Shown in pieces: positions 53,301 through 59,976 of a stretch of 64,000 nucleotides of DNA. The translations under genes and the position numbers were made by a program. The notes under the pieces are model-generated. The model was not told the origin of the DNA, searched no databases, and worked only from the letters and a program-made list of their open reading frames with translations. The stretch lies in the NCBI GenBank assembly GCA_023657425.1, contig JAGTJW010000001.1, forward strand, positions 682,001 through 746,000, given 5' to 3'. How positions within the stretch are numbered: the stretch's first letter is position 1; every line of letters begins with the position of its first letter. This stretch comes from Ideonella sp. WA131b (GTDB lineage Bacteria; Pseudomonadota; Gammaproteobacteria; Burkholderiales; Burkholderiaceae_C).

Positions 53301-55766
53301 GGCATCGCCGAGCAGCCGGTCGCTGAAGCGCGAACCGAGCAGGTTCTCGATGCGCTCCAGGATGTCGCCTTCGGCGTCTCCGCCCTGGCCGGCTGCGCCG
53401 GCCACGAGGCTGACCGCGACCCCTTGAGTGGAGCCCGCATACGATGCGGTGTCGACGCCGTCGCCGCCGTCGAGCTGGTCGCTGCCGGCGCCACCGAGCA
53501 GCACGTCGGCGCCCGCAGCACCCGAGAGCTGGTCGTTGCCCGGGTTGCCCCACAGGGTGTTGTCGGCGGCGTCGCCCAGCAGCGTGTCGTCGAACTCGGA
53601 GCCTTCGAGGTTCTCGATGCCGCTGTAGGTGTCGCCGACGGCATCGCCGGTGTTCAGGCTGGTGTCCGCCAGGCTCACGGTGAGGGCGGTGAGCGCGTGC
53701 GCGTAGCCGGCTGCATCACTGCCATCGCCGCCGACGAGCTCGTCGGCACCGGCGCCGCCCTCGAGCAGGTCGTCGCCGAGCCCGCCGTCAAGCCGGTTCG
53801 CCAGATCGTCGCCGACGAGCTCGTCGGCCTCGCGAGAACCGATCAGGTTCTCGATGTCCTGCAGCAGGTCGCCCGACGCGTCGCCCGCCGAGCCGCGGCC
53901 GGACTGCAGGCTGACCACGACGCCGAGCGCCGAGGCGCTGTAGCTGGCCACGTCGGTGCCGGCGCCGCCCTTGAGCACGTCGGCGCCCGCGCCGCCTTGC
54001 AGGGTGTCGTTGCCGGCGGCACCGTCGAGCGTGTTGGCCACCGCCGAGCCCGTGAGCACGTCGTTGAAGGCGCTGCCGACGAGGTTCTCGATGCCGCTGA
54101 GCAGGTCACCTTCGGCATCGCCGCCGCTGCCGGTGCCGGCGGCCAGGTTGACCGTGACGCCGCCGTCGGAGCCGGCGTAGTCGGCCGTGTCGGTGCCGCC
54201 GCCACCGTCCAGGCGGTCGGCGCCGCCGCGGCCGATCAACCAGTCGTTGCCCTCGCCGCCCTGCAGGTGGTTGGCCGTTGCGGTGCCTGCCAGGCGGTCC
54301 GCGTAGGCGGAGCCTTGGAGGTTCTCGATGCTGGTGAGCGTGTCGCCGGTGGCCTCGCCTCCGCTGGCCGTTCCGGCCAGAAGGTCGATGTCGACCGCGG
54401 CGTCAGACGATGCATAGACCGCGGTGTCGACACCGGTGCCGCCGGTGATGCTGTCGGCCCCGGCGCCGCCCTCGATGATGTCGTCGCCGGCGCCGCCGTC
54501 GATGATGTCGTCGCCGTCGCCGGCCAGAACCCGGTCGTGCCCGACCAGGGCCTTGATGGTGTCGTTGCCGGCACCGGCGCGGATGTCGTCGCCCAGGCCG
54601 AAGGCGGCGAACACGACGCCGTTCTTGCCCGCGACCGAGTAGTCCATGTCTGCCGAGGAGCGCACGTCCCGCAGCACGGCGGGGACGGACGTGGAGCCGG
54701 TGATCTCCTTGCCTTCGAGCAAGCCGGTGGCGGTGATGCGCAGATCAAACGCGGTCTCCGTGAAGGGCACGCCGTCCGGAGCCACCGGGTACTTGAGCAG
54801 CAGCGAGACGGTGTTGCCACGCTCGGCCAGATCCGGCGGCAGCGTGACCAGCCAGCTGGAGCCGCTGCGCACGGCGCCCACGACCTCGAAGTCGCTGGGC
54901 AAGCCGGAGATGGCCAGGGTCGACAAGGCGAGATCGGCACGTGCCAAGGCCTGGATGGTGAGCAGCCGGGCGAAGCCGCTGCCCATGTTGCCGCCGCCGT
55001 CGCCGTCGATCAGATCGTTGCCCGAGCTGCCGATGAGCACCTCGGGCGCCACCTGCGCCGAGGCCGAAAGATCGTTGGCCGACTCGGCCGAGCCCGCTGA
55101 GCCCTGGATGCGCAGGCCGCCGCCTTCGATGGCCGAGGAGGTGACCCCGGTCAGGTTGCGCACCGTGGTGCTGAGGCTGATGGTGTCCGCCGGGGGGCGC
55201 GGCGGCGGGGGCTCACCCGGCGTGCCGGAGCTGCTGCCCGAGCCCGGCGTGACGATGATGATGAACGAGGGCGGCGCCGGCCGGTCGAGGGCCGATGCCT
55301 CCTGGCTGAACGCGGCACCCAGGTCGGGCGGGGTGATGCCCGCCGGCGCCTGCACCTGGGCCGGGCGGGCCGACTCGCTGCCGCTCTGGTCGGGGTTGCG
55401 CGGGTCGGCGACCTCGTCCGACTGCTCGACGCCAGACCGCTTGCCCTTGCCTTCGAGCAGGGCGTCGGGCAGGTTGGCCACCAAGGATCGGGCGCTGGTT
55501 TCGGTGAACTGCACCGCGCCGGCCGTGTTGATCAGCTCAAAGGCCTCGGCCTCGCGGTCGGAGAATACGATCTTGAAGGCGGGATTGAGCGCCGCCTGCA
55601 GGGCCGCCCCCTTGAGCAGCATCTGCTCGCCGCCCCGCAGCAGCAGGATGATGTCGGTGCCGGCGATCTGGACCCTCTCGACGCGCGAAGAGGCGATCGG
55701 CAGCACCAGCGCGAGGTCGGTGCCGGAGGTGGGGACGGTGAAAACGGTGATCTTGCTGGTGCTCAT
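41349..55766 (-). CDS. Giant RTX surface/secreted protein 2 (about 4805 aa)
   Basis: Same plan as protein 1 with different repeat counts: N-terminal prefix-like domain and linker (1-205, differing mainly in the proline-rich part); 12 units of the YAGS...GGDAxGD...IENL RTX type (six in protein 1); 14 tandem repeats of about 81 aa (21 in protein 1); LamG-like domain (about 2737-2974); RTX; PA14-like domain (about 3545-3692); second LamG-like domain (about 3864-4105); then six further 81-aa-type units and a C-terminus TYTEYLLFTG...LNVYLPP. The open frame extends to 55850, but homology with gene 1 stops just before the ATG at 55766. It is exported by the ABC, TolC and HlyD proteins encoded directly downstream and probably needs the SiiAB-like pair. 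No frameshift is seen in 14.4 kb. Calcium binding and adhesive function are inferred from the RTX family. Confidence 0.92.
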   Translation of the reverse strand: MSTSKITVFTVPTSGTDLALVLPIASSRVERVQIAGTDIILLLRGGEQMLLKGAALQAALNPAFKIVFSDREAEAFELINTAGAVQFTETSARSLVANLPDALLEGKGKRSGVEQSDEVADPRNPDQSGSESARPAQVQAPAGITPPDLGAAFSQEASALDRPAPPSFIIIVTPGSGSSSGTPGEPPPPRPPADTISLSTTVRNLTGVTSSAIEGGGLRIQGSAGSAESANDLSASAQVAPEVLIGSSGNDLIDGDGGGNMGSGFARLLTIQALARADLALSTLAISGLPSDFEVVGAVRSGSSWLVTLPPDLAERGNTVSLLLKYPVAPDGVPFTETAFDLRITATGLLEGKEITGSTSVPAVLRDVRSSADMDYSVAGKNGVVFAAFGLGDDIRAGAGNDTIKALVGHDRVLAGDGDDIIDGGAGDDIIEGGAGADSITGGTGVDTAVYASSDAAVDIDLLAGTASGGEATGDTLTSIENLQGSAYADRLAGTATANHLQGGEGNDWLIGRGGADRLDGGGGTDTADYAGSDGGVTVNLAAGTGSGGDAEGDLLSGIENLVGSAFNDVLTGSAVANTLDGAAGNDTLQGGAGADVLKGGAGTDVASYSASALGVVVSLQSGRGSAGDASGDLLQDIENLIGSREADELVGDDLANRLDGGLGDDLLEGGAGADELVGGDGSDAAGYAHALTALTVSLADTSLNTGDAVGDTYSGIENLEGSEFDDTLLGDAADNTLWGNPGNDQLSGAAGADVLLGGAGSDQLDGGDGVDTASYAGSTQGVAVSLVAGAAGQGGDAEGDILERIENLLGSRFSDRLLGDAAANRLDGGRGSDTLIGGAGADQLIGGDGSDTIDYSGSAAVTINLGASTASGGDAQGDTFESIENVVGSSGADSIIGDGSANTLDGGAGADTLEGLVGNDTLLGGDGDDTLDGGSGGDTLQGGAGMDRVSYAGSASGVIANLSTGVGAGGDAEGDVLAGIENITGSAFDDTLTGDDGNNLLVGGNGNDVLEGRQGADVLEGGAGNDSASYAAAQAGVNASMSVSGANTGEAAGDVYVSIEGLIGSKFDDTLAGDAAANTLEGGAGDDTLAGMAGADVLRGDAGLDTASYFASDAAVAINLRTGTATGGHAQGDTFQDIENLRGSQFADTLTGDNGDNTLAGDAGDDLLVGGLGADKLQGGTGSDTASYADALGAVVARLDDASADDGDTFDSIENLIGSSFADELAGDAGDNQLEGGEGDDILVGGGGADRLRGGSGTDTASYSSSTAGVTASLEAVADNTGDAGGDIFDSIENLAGSSHADRLVGSSSGNRLEGGAGADTLVGGGGADTLIGGAGSDTADYAASASAVTVNLTTGRGSGGDAQGDTLAGIENLVGSTAGDTLIGSSTGNRLEGGEGDDLLDGRGGADALLGGLGDDTYVVDDSQDTVTEQSGQGTDLVQASASYTLGDHTENLELLAGAGELSGTGNSGANVITGNESANLLDGGAGADTLIGGEGNDTYVVDNESDKVTEFADAGRDTVWASINWTLGAQLEDLTLTGHQEINATGNSLANLLIGNSAANTLDGGTGVDRMEGGGGDDVYVVDQAGEQVIEGFGAGTDRVNASVSFTLGNNVENLELLGTAPISGTGNALANWLIGNEADNTLDGAAGADTLAGGLGNDIYIVDDLGDAVTEAAEQGLDTVRASVSVAVLAAGVEDLVLTGTALNGTGNALNNRISVEGEARNNVLNGGAGADTMEGGDGSDTYFVDNTGDRVVEAADGQGTDAVFASVSHTLDANVENLTLTGTAAIDGTGNDADNTIFGTAGKNILDGKGGADSLIGGAGDDTYRVDNEDDLVTEVDDESQGKDTVESAISYTLTDGLEVLRLTGAGNLEGTGNGGNNELFGNDGNNRLDGDAGADTMDGGAGNDIYVVDSEGDDVIEKPNRGSDTVRAWLTHTLADNVERLELQGSDNLSGTGNGLSNVIVGNQGNNTLDGGGGSGDTLIGGAGDDTYIVRTASTTLIEEEGKGVDTVLSEVTWTLGVTFEVLELTGTLAIDGIGNGGSNVLRGNDAANVLNGLGGNDVMTGRGGDDTYVVDTLGDSITELGGGGSDTVEASLSWTLGIGSNLENLRLTGTGEFNATGNELNNSLWGNSSDNLLDGLTGTDRMEGGGGNDTYVVDDTGDTVVEAFQGGDFDRVNASASFTLSAEVEILELLGSANLSGTGNNLANTIFGNNGNNTLDGGSGVDTLLGGAGNDTYIVDESADNTVETNTTDRDRVIASASYTLRALVEDLQLSGTGKINGFGNELDNVIIGNVGDNVLDGGLGNDTLRGGMGNDTYVVDVAADIIEEFDGEGIDTVLASSSYTLTGSLENLTLQGTGNFTATGSAADNVINGNAGNNIIIGGAGVDVMSGGDGDDQYYVDDSNDRAVEASLGGGNDVVFSSASFTLEPFIERLELQGLDSINGTGNAIANTLIGTSGSNILDGRGGADVMTGGLGDDIYVVDDAGDQTQENPLEGSDTVRATINWTLGINLENLQLMEDAGPISGTGHAGANEITGNSQANVLFGAGGADSFVAGGGNDRIILVDNAYSLANGGAGSDTLVLDRSGLNSLTQLVNKASAIERLDFASFTLEGLAPAAHANSFRIDATALNSPGLLGAEGAGRLEVVGDGPSDGLGGDVLLLSATEFSNLFTNGAPSVVMSDGSAGRLFASVVESQHDLVVGANVKVLADPNELASGWGVNYTGARLLPDSFGGLRTWLDATDLDGDGTAEFAGEAGLPQSGPLFVSNWADKSGNGVNFTALNGASWRPTWQAAGVTGQAAVRFDGTDQLVSSLTLPNHSYTVFAVGQLTDISGARLAQRLVTSRDSSWALGWSNGLQDVATGGASWIAYASPPVAPVYNTALSYAVVSFGPSTAAYRDGTALNYYSTPSDITSYNAGGGNLGTLALGAQGTGSAASRGELSEVLVFDRALVAAERLVVEAYLRSKWVTPTPDLTIDPVLGAVGFDPTWYDAPLVFGDGSANKDDTLTADYGSAPVRGAGRLDLLLLGGAGNDTLTGGDRNDGLFGHTGNDTLAGGAGTNYLAGGVGDDTYIVSSLTDTVFEAAGAGTDLVQAEVSYYLAKNVENLTLTGTAALDGAGNDGANTITGNSAANRLVGAGGDDTLIGGGGNDILDGSTGTDTMIGGTGDDIYILDETGEAGLVQELADEGTDEVMTTASLPSLPANVENARAIGLTPTTLTGNDLANVLTGGALGSSLDVAHTLVGMGGNDTYNFDNRNAIHTVVEAAGGGVDTVVLQNHDAVSTYVLPDNVENVDIRNTYRWSATGNGLDNLLMGGGSQSHHYYNGLPSRLEGKAGDDTYVVRNVYTRLLEIAGEGTDTVESNFSHRLLPNFENLTLVANAQNPDTAGLKAWGNAANNTLTGNGFSNWLDGAGGTDTLVGGAGNDNYVIDDSTDTITETATGGRDTINTGLATLDLNAAQYANVENLVFTGSGGATGIGSAADNLLAGTTGNDTLSGNAGNDVLYGGGGADTLAGGDGNDQLSSGFRPLPERTWMEGVPTAGLRMETYTTTLSTVAAFVGTHTNGLSLSYGSDVPPVAGAPANGYRLQLVGDLNVTTAGWYTFRSTSTALVLTIDAQQVINYDAAGLGTRQTAVSLPVWLEAGLVPITVRVTDPTTATTVATELDVRWQRSDTYDLALANTTFSVIPTNLFSHGQATPSDTTGDTLQGGAGDDYLEGAGGTDTLVGGTGNDTYVVQSNADIVTELAGDSEGTADTLMATTGLNLSLENYANVENLTLIGSGAQNGSGNAGANTIIGTPAANVISGQGGNDSLLGNGGIDTLNGGEGQDVLEAASGSTLNGDAGDDTLRVLDPWTPDQLGAGRLSVWLDAADLDGDGIREGLAEAGLNGNLITVWRDKSGNGRHGEVYGEQQSPTLVQGGLNGLPSVTYDGVDDYIAVPGVPSASSLTQSLYWVQNTTDTTYAFGTNGNTNVSTSTHMLLATAGSTNDTLVTASGYGSLTANAFWQNGGVAAWSTRGDVHAALNNITATVGVVNQAFNFHGGLQFGHVSTSNWWLGQTNTQSSWTFGGQIPEVLVVSGLLGTTERQFVEGYLAWKWGSQALLPADHPYRNAAPQLAATTLGATLNGGDGNDTLTGGMNGDTLNGGTGADTMAGGAGNDTYVVDDAGDSLTEAADAGIDTVQSSIGHTLGNHVENLVLTGSANLNGTGNAADNSLTGNTGANLLQGLGGNDTLNGGAGADQMEGGTGNDTYVVDNPLDQVVEPSGADGGLDLVQAAISYTLPGLVENLTLTGTAANGTGNELANTIVGNAAANVLDGLGGADTMRGMGGDDTYWVDGTGDVVDETSGGVDQGGNDQVRSSVSYTLPSFVERLVLTGGASNNATGNATANVLEGNDGDNQLNGLGGADTMTGGLGNDTYFVDDTLDVVTELAGAGQGSSDLVVASVSHTLSNNVERLQLVAGTAPLNATGNGLDNLISGNDGDNVIDGGGGADTMTGLGGNDTYVVNDLNDVIVEADNQGIDTVQSTISYSLELLPNLENLTLLGSGNLTAFGNAQNNVLTGNSGSNTLNGKEGADQMAGGAGDDIYVVDNGGDQVFEASGAGTDVVSASVNFTLSDNVENLTLAGSAPLDGTGNALNNVIVGNGGNNQINGGGGNDTLVSAGGVDTLNGGVGDDMLEFGAAADIGLADGGSGTDTLDLGTVGGALDLGTLAGRVDNIEALDVRDGANSSISVDANAIVGMTDSDAVLKLSLDSGDTLTINSPFVIGSSGVDANTGQTYTEYLLFTGSVQTATLNVYLPPPPDNV
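42513..43520. repeat. Near-identical block, C-terminal side of giant gene 2
   Basis: Counterpart of 13025-14041. Identity falls off sharply at both edges, where the LamG-like domain core and the extra C-terminal RTX units begin. Confidence 0.85.
48150..51560 (-). repeat. Array of 14 tandem 81-aa RTX-type repeats (about 243-bp period)
   Basis: Counted by TYxVD segments before the first LamG-like domain. A shared unusual unit with TASTTL/TVANTTL and no usual VD-x3-D pattern occurs in both giant proteins, showing common ancestry of at least part of the arrays. Confidence 0.85.
53098..55766. repeat. Near-identical block, N-terminal part of giant gene 2
   Basis: Counterpart of 23805-26473 at constant offset 29293. 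After the SIENVVGS codons gene 2 carries six extra RTX units instead of entering the 81-aa array. Confidence 0.9.
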
Positions 55767-55863
55767 GGCTTCTTCGACTCGGCTTGGGCCCTTGTGAGGA
55801 CGGCTTTCAACAACAGGCGGCATTCCAGCGAGGGCCAGCGGCGCACCCATCGGGCTTGTGCGG

Positions 55864-55904
55864 GAGATGCATCTCGCTTGCGGCAGGCAAATGGCGCTTG
55901 CCGC
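55864..55904. promoter_or_regulatory. Palindromes upstream of giant gene 2
   Basis: A perfect 12-base palindrome GAGATGCATCTC (55864-55875) and a GCGGCA/TGCCGC hairpin (55880-55904) lie about 100-140 bases before the giant gene 2 ATG. They may be an operator and a terminator remnant. No clear -35/-10 pair was found in the 230-base gap. Confidence 0.35.
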
Positions 55905-55996
55905 GGACCCGGGAATGGAGCCTTAGCGATCGGGGACTACAGATGGATCATTGCATGGTCCATGACGGGGCTGGAGGCGGCCGTTCGCAGCTTGCA

Positions 55997-57139
55997 TCAG
56001 GACAGCGGCGAAACACTACTCGGAATGGCCGTCGCCCGCCCGTGGGCGGGGCCGGCCACCCAGCGGGTGGCCTCTTCGACGGGCGCCTCGGCGGGCAGGG
56101 AATCGAAATGTACCTTGACGCGGATGAGGCTGGCCAGGCTGCGGTCGACCGCGGCCACGACCTCGGGGTCGAAATGGCGGCCGGCCTCGTTGGCGAGGTG
56201 CTGCAAGACGGTGTCCAGGCCCCAGGCGCGCTTGTAGCGGCGCTCGCTGGTCAGGGCGTCGAAGGCATCGGCCACGGCGACGATGCGTGCGCTCAGCGGT
56301 ATGTCCTTGCCCGCCAGGCCCAGGGGGTAGCCGCCGCCGTCCCAGCGCTCGTGGTGATGCAGGGCCACTTCGGCGCCCACGGCGAAGACCTCGCCCTCCT
56401 GCTCGCGCAGGATTTCGTAGCCGAAGATGGGGTGTTGCTTCATCAGGCCCCACTCGTGTTCGTCGAGAAGACCGGATTTCCTCAAGATGGCCTCAGGAAT
56501 GCCGATCTTGCCGATGTCGTGAAGTGGGGCTGCCAGCAGGATGAGGCTTTGGAAATGCTGCGATTGACCGCAGGCCTGCGCCAGAACCGCCGCGTAGTGG
56601 GCCATGCGCACCGTGTGGTAGCCGGTTTCCTCGTCGCGGAAGGCGGCCATCCGCTCGAGGCAACGCAGGGCCTGCAGGTCTTCGTTGGACACCGACGCCG
56701 GCATCGGCCGGGCGTACTGCCAGGCGCTGGCCTCGCCCCAGGAGGCGCCGATGCCGCTGAGCCTGGCTTCGACCCGGTCGACGATGGTCGAGGGCGAGGC
56801 CGGCAGGCGGATGACCTCGGCCGCGCCGGCCCGGGCGGCCACGACCTCCAGCTCGGATTGCGCACTGCCGGTGATGAGAACGTACTGCGTGGGCGCCAGG
56901 GGGCGCTGGCCGCGAGCCTGCTTGATGAGCTCCAGGCCGTCGAGATCGGGCATCTGGTAGTCGGTGAGGACCAGATCGGGCTCGATCTGGACGCAGTGCT
57001 CCAGGGCCTCGGTCGGGTTGTGGAAGGTCAGCACCCGGCGGGCGGGATCCTTGCCGAGGATGCGGCGGAACTGCTGCAGCACAACCTCGTTGTCGTCGAT
57101 GACGACGATGGTCTGCGGTTGGGCGGCAGGTTGCGACAT
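55997..57139 (-). CDS. Response regulator with HD-GYP phosphodiesterase domain (RpfG-like)
   Basis: About 380 residues. A complete N-terminal receiver (IDDN, phospho-acceptor D60 in LVLTDYQMP, T/S switch in VLITGS) is followed by an HD-GYP domain with HD at 207-208 (LHDIGKIGIPE) and HHHERWDGGGYPLGLAG. It would degrade c-di-GMP when phosphorylated. No cognate kinase is adjacent. The kinase at 28482-30308 is the only one in the window. The start at 57139 (MSQPAAQ) is preferred to the frame start at 57175, which lies in the AT-rich leader. It sits directly upstream of giant gene 2 on the same strand, just as the other signalling genes sit upstream of giant gene 1. Confidence 0.92.
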   Translation of the reverse strand: MSQPAAQPQTIVVIDDNEVVLQQFRRILGKDPARRVLTFHNPTEALEHCVQIEPDLVLTDYQMPDLDGLELIKQARGQRPLAPTQYVLITGSAQSELEVVAARAGAAEVIRLPASPSTIVDRVEARLSGIGASWGEASAWQYARPMPASVSNEDLQALRCLERMAAFRDEETGYHTVRMAHYAAVLAQACGQSQHFQSLILLAAPLHDIGKIGIPEAILRKSGLLDEHEWGLMKQHPIFGYEILREQEGEVFAVGAEVALHHHERWDGGGYPLGLAGKDIPLSARIVAVADAFDALTSERRYKRAWGLDTVLQHLANEAGRHFDPEVVAAVDRSLASLIRVKVHFDSLPAEAPVEEATRWVAGPAHGRATAIPSSVSPLS

Positions 57140-57288
57140 GGTGAGCGATCTAATCGTTGTATGGTATTGAACCACACAAAGTGTAGTTCCATAGCCATCA
57201 GTAACGATTGTCGTATCGCAAACGACGCCGGCTCAGGCGTGAGTTAGCGCACAGTTGGTGTCCAGTTGGTGCCCAGTTGGTGCCCAGT
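57140..57288. promoter_or_regulatory. AT-richer gap with 11-bp tandem repeats
   Basis: The HD-GYP side (57140-57210) is clearly AT-richer than the surroundings and likely contains its promoter, including an ACACTTTGTGT palindrome near 57175. On the other side, CAGTTGGTGYC is repeated three times (57252-57284) directly after the PilV-like stop codon. Confidence 0.4.
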
Positions 57289-58530
57289 TCACTGGGGGCG
57301 GAATGTGCTGACAGAAATGGTTCCACCCACGATGACGCTGCCGCACTGCAGGTTAGACATCAAAACGAGTGCACCCTGAGGTGGCACCGGCAACTGCAGC
57401 GAGGCGCTGCGCGTGGTACCGACGGGGGCGCTGGAGAGGTCTTCCATGCGCGCAAGCTCCAGGTTGGAGCCCTGCTCTACAGCCATGAGTGAGTACTTAC
57501 CTTGACACGCAGGGTCGCTGCTGAAGCCGCCGCTGGCGGAGACCAGCCAGGTCCGGTCGGTGGTGGTGTTGGTGATCACCTTCTGCCCCACAAAGGGTCC
57601 CCCCGTCTCGGGGACCCACTGCCCCCCGGTGGCCACCGGGGGCAGGAGCGCGAGCAAGCCGCCGCCCCGGGACTGGCAGGTGAGCAGACGCCCGGTGCCG
57701 GCCTCCTCGACGATGAGCCCGAGCGTGGTGCAGGCGTCACCGGCGCTCGACGAGCCCGGGGCTGTCGACGCCCGCAGGCCCGCGATGGCGCCCGTCATCG
57801 TGCCGCCGGCCCGCGGCAGCATGGCGGCCAGGTCGCTGCTGCTGTAGCCCCCCATCACCGCCAAGATGGCGGGCTGGCTGCCCAGGGGGTTGGGCACGGT
57901 CTTGTCGACCGGGTTGGGCTCGTTCGGGTCATCCGGGCCGACGAGCAGGTCGCCGGGTTGGGCGAGCGTGGAGTAGCCCACGGGGGCCCGCAACAGGCTG
58001 GCCGCCTGGGCAGCCAAGACCACATCGGCGCCGCCCGAGGCCAGAGAGGATTTCAGCGGCCCATTGCTGTAGACCATCCACTCGATGTTGGTGAGCGAGG
58101 GGTTCGCGGGCACCGGCACGACGGTCACCTGCACCAGGACGCCGTTGTCCATCAGGCCCGGCACGACGCTGGAAAAGCCCGCGGGCAGCAGCTTGGCGGC
58201 CTCCAGCTCGCCCACCAGCGGCGCCATCAGGTCGACCACGGCGCTGCCCGACGGGGCCGGGCAAGGCGCAAGCGGCGACCCTTGGCGCTGGACCGCGCAG
58301 GCGTCGATCTCCGTGCGCCGCTGCAGCACGTAGGAGCGCATGGCCTGGTCGACCTGGGCGATGACCGAGGCCACCCGCTGCGCGGCATGCGCCCTGACGG
58401 TCTGCACCGCCACCGTGGCGGCCGCTGCCGTCAGCACCGCGGCGATGCCCACCGCGATCATGGCCTCCAGCGTCATGGAGCCGCGGCTGCGCCGGGGCGC
58501 GGCTCGGGGCAAGGGGGCGGCGCGCGACAT
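57289..58530 (-). CDS. PilV-like type IVb minor pilin/adhesin
   Basis: 413 residues. A prepilin leader of 17 residues ends G, followed by SMTLEAMIAVGIAAV with Glu at mature position 5. The body contains MTGAIAGL and other segments seen in PilV of R64-type thin pili. The C-terminal 150 residues carry a cysteine-containing receptor-like part (CTTLGLIVEE, CQSRGGGLLALLP, NLQCGSVIVGGTIS). In R64 the PilV C-terminus is exchanged by a shufflon; here there is one C-terminus and no recombinase gene nearby. It is the last gene of the pilus operon, 8 bases after the second pilin. Confidence 0.82.
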   Translation of the reverse strand: MSRAAPLPRAAPRRSRGSMTLEAMIAVGIAAVLTAAAATVAVQTVRAHAAQRVASVIAQVDQAMRSYVLQRRTEIDACAVQRQGSPLAPCPAPSGSAVVDLMAPLVGELEAAKLLPAGFSSVVPGLMDNGVLVQVTVVPVPANPSLTNIEWMVYSNGPLKSSLASGGADVVLAAQAASLLRAPVGYSTLAQPGDLLVGPDDPNEPNPVDKTVPNPLGSQPAILAVMGGYSSSDLAAMLPRAGGTMTGAIAGLRASTAPGSSSAGDACTTLGLIVEEAGTGRLLTCQSRGGGLLALLPPVATGGQWVPETGGPFVGQKVITNTTTDRTWLVSASGGFSSDPACQGKYSLMAVEQGSNLELARMEDLSSAPVGTTRSASLQLPVPPQGALVLMSNLQCGSVIVGGTISVSTFRPQ

Positions 58531-58538
58531 GGTGCCGC

Positions 58539-59141
58539 TCAGCGGGTGTAGTAGGCGATCACCGCTGCGGTCCCGGTGCCGCAGGCGGTGCCGAGCAGGC
58601 TCAGGTTGAGCCCGGTGGTCCTGGACCGCACCTGGGTCGGCGAGTCATCCAGCGGATCGAGGTCGGAGGACATCACGTCGATGCGGTAGGCACCGATCAG
58701 CGCCGCGCCCACAGAGCGGCAGGTGCCCGCCGGCAGGTTTTTGCTGATGATTGTGATGAAGGCCCCGTTCACCTCATCGGGCTCGACCGCGATTTCACCG
58801 CCGTAGAGGTTGTTCAGCGTCGGAGTGGGCGTGCCGAACCCGGCGGTCACCATCGCCTTGGGAAAGCAGTTGTTGTTCACGGCCACGGCGGTGGATGCCG
58901 GGCCGCTGCCGGGCGCCCCCAGGTAGCCGGGGTCACGCGCGTAAAGCGACCGCAGGCAGTTCGCGGCCGTGTCCAGCACGCGGGCTTCTTGTGCACCCTT
59001 GGCTGCGAGGTACGTGGTGTAGCCATAGGTGGCAATGGTGATCAGCACCGAGATGACGCCGATCACGACCAGCATCTCAAGCAGCGTGACACCTCGATCT
59101 TGCAGCAGGTGGCCCGAGCCGGGCGGCTTGTTCGTCCTCAT
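58539..59141 (-). CDS. PilS-like type IVb prepilin (second copy)
   Basis: About 200 residues from the ATG at 59141, which has GGAG six bases upstream; the open frame reaches 59306 but lacks a sensible start. The leader of 17 residues ends in G, then VTLLEMLVVIGVISVLITIATYGYTTYLAAKGAQEA with Glu5. Four Cys in the mature body (two pairs) are likely disulfides. The N-terminal 50 residues are almost identical to the other pilin, and the C-terminal part differs, with an insertion before the last Cys. One copy is probably the major pilin and the other a minor or alternative subunit. Confidence 0.88.
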   Translation of the reverse strand: MRTNKPPGSGHLLQDRGVTLLEMLVVIGVISVLITIATYGYTTYLAAKGAQEARVLDTAANCLRSLYARDPGYLGAPGSGPASTAVAVNNNCFPKAMVTAGFGTPTPTLNNLYGGEIAVEPDEVNGAFITIISKNLPAGTCRSVGAALIGAYRIDVMSSDLDPLDDSPTQVRSRTTGLNLSLLGTACGTGTAAVIAYYTR

Positions 59142-59163
59142 GGTCGACTCCATCAAGAGCGGT

Positions 59164-59198
59164 GGGCAGGCCGCGCCTTGCAGGGCGAAGGCCTGCCC
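59164..59198. other. Hairpin between the two pilin genes
   Basis: GGGCAGGCC (59164-59172) and GGCCTGCCC (59190-59198) form a 9-bp perfect stem. A second stem, GCCCAG/CTGGGC with loop CGTA, lies at 59231-59246. Neither has a T run in the minus direction, so they look like mRNA-stability or partial-termination structures that could set the ratio of the two pilins. Confidence 0.5.
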
Positions 59199-59284
59199 TT
59201 TTTGAACAAAGCGGTCGCCCTTAGCGCGCCGCCCAGCGTACTGGGCAGGCGCAACAAGGAGCCTTGAAGTGAAAGCTTCTGCGA

Positions 59285-59866
59285 TCAGCGCGTGAAGGTT
59301 GCCCACACACGAGCTGCCGAACCGGAACCGCAGGTCGTACCGACGGTCCCCTTGTTGGCGGCAGCGTCGCTTGAACCCTTGACGCTGGACACGGCCAAAG
59401 TATTGTCTTTGCTAACCTCGATCACAGAAGCACCCACCAGCGATGTGGCGAGTGCGCGGCAGACGTCAGCAGGCAACGTAAGCGTTTTGATCGTGAAAGT
59501 TTCGCTGCTGGTGCCGGACGCAACAACCTCAATGGCGCCGCCATAGTTGTTCTTGACGGCGGCGCCAGCGGTACCAATGCCGGTGACATTCATCCGCGGG
59601 AAGCAGTTGTTGTTGGCAGCGACTACTTCGTCCACACCGGTGAAGGTGGCGTTGTTGGAATACAGCGTCCGCACACACTGGGCTGCGGTGTCGATGATGC
59701 GGGCTTCCTGCGCGCCCTTGGCCGCGATGTAGGTCGAGTAGCCGTAGGTGGCGATGGTGATCAGCACCGAGATGACGCCGATGACCACCAGCATTTCCAG
59801 CAGGGTGACGCCGCGGGCCCGGGCCTTGTCCAGACCCCGACGGGCCGTCTTGAACACGTTCTTCAT
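59285..59866 (-). CDS. pilS: PilS-like type IVb major prepilin
   Basis: 193 residues from ATG 59866, with AGGAG seven bases upstream. The long leader (19 residues, basic) ends in G before VTLLEMLVVIGVISVLITIATYGYSTYIAAKGAQEA; Glu is at position 5 of the mature protein. The residue after the cleavage site is Val, not Phe or Met, which fits the type IVb/PilS group. The body has paired cysteines (CVRTLY/NNCFP and DVCRAL/TTCGSG). Its strong ribosome site and its place after a strong hairpin suggest it is the major subunit. It is followed by a paralogue. Confidence 0.9.
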   Translation of the reverse strand: MKNVFKTARRGLDKARARGVTLLEMLVVIGVISVLITIATYGYSTYIAAKGAQEARIIDTAAQCVRTLYSNNATFTGVDEVVAANNNCFPRMNVTGIGTAGAAVKNNYGGAIEVVASGTSSETFTIKTLTLPADVCRALATSLVGASVIEVSKDNTLAVSSVKGSSDAAANKGTVGTTCGSGSAARVWATFTR

Positions 59867-59938
59867 TTCAATCTCCTGGCATTCAAGAGGCTTCAGCGCA
59901 GCCCCCGTCGCGCGGACACACCCTTCTTGGCTCTCCAA

Positions 59939-59970
59939 CCGGGCCGCCGGTGTGTCCGGCGGCGGCCCGG
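59939..59970. other. Strong hairpin between pilR and the first pilin gene
   Basis: An 11-bp perfect GC stem (CCGGGCCGCCG/CGGCGGCCCGG) with a 10-base loop, about 73 bases upstream of the pilin ATG. It may terminate most upstream transcription or protect the 5' end of a separate pilin mRNA. Confidence 0.55.
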
Positions 59971-59976
59971 CAACGC

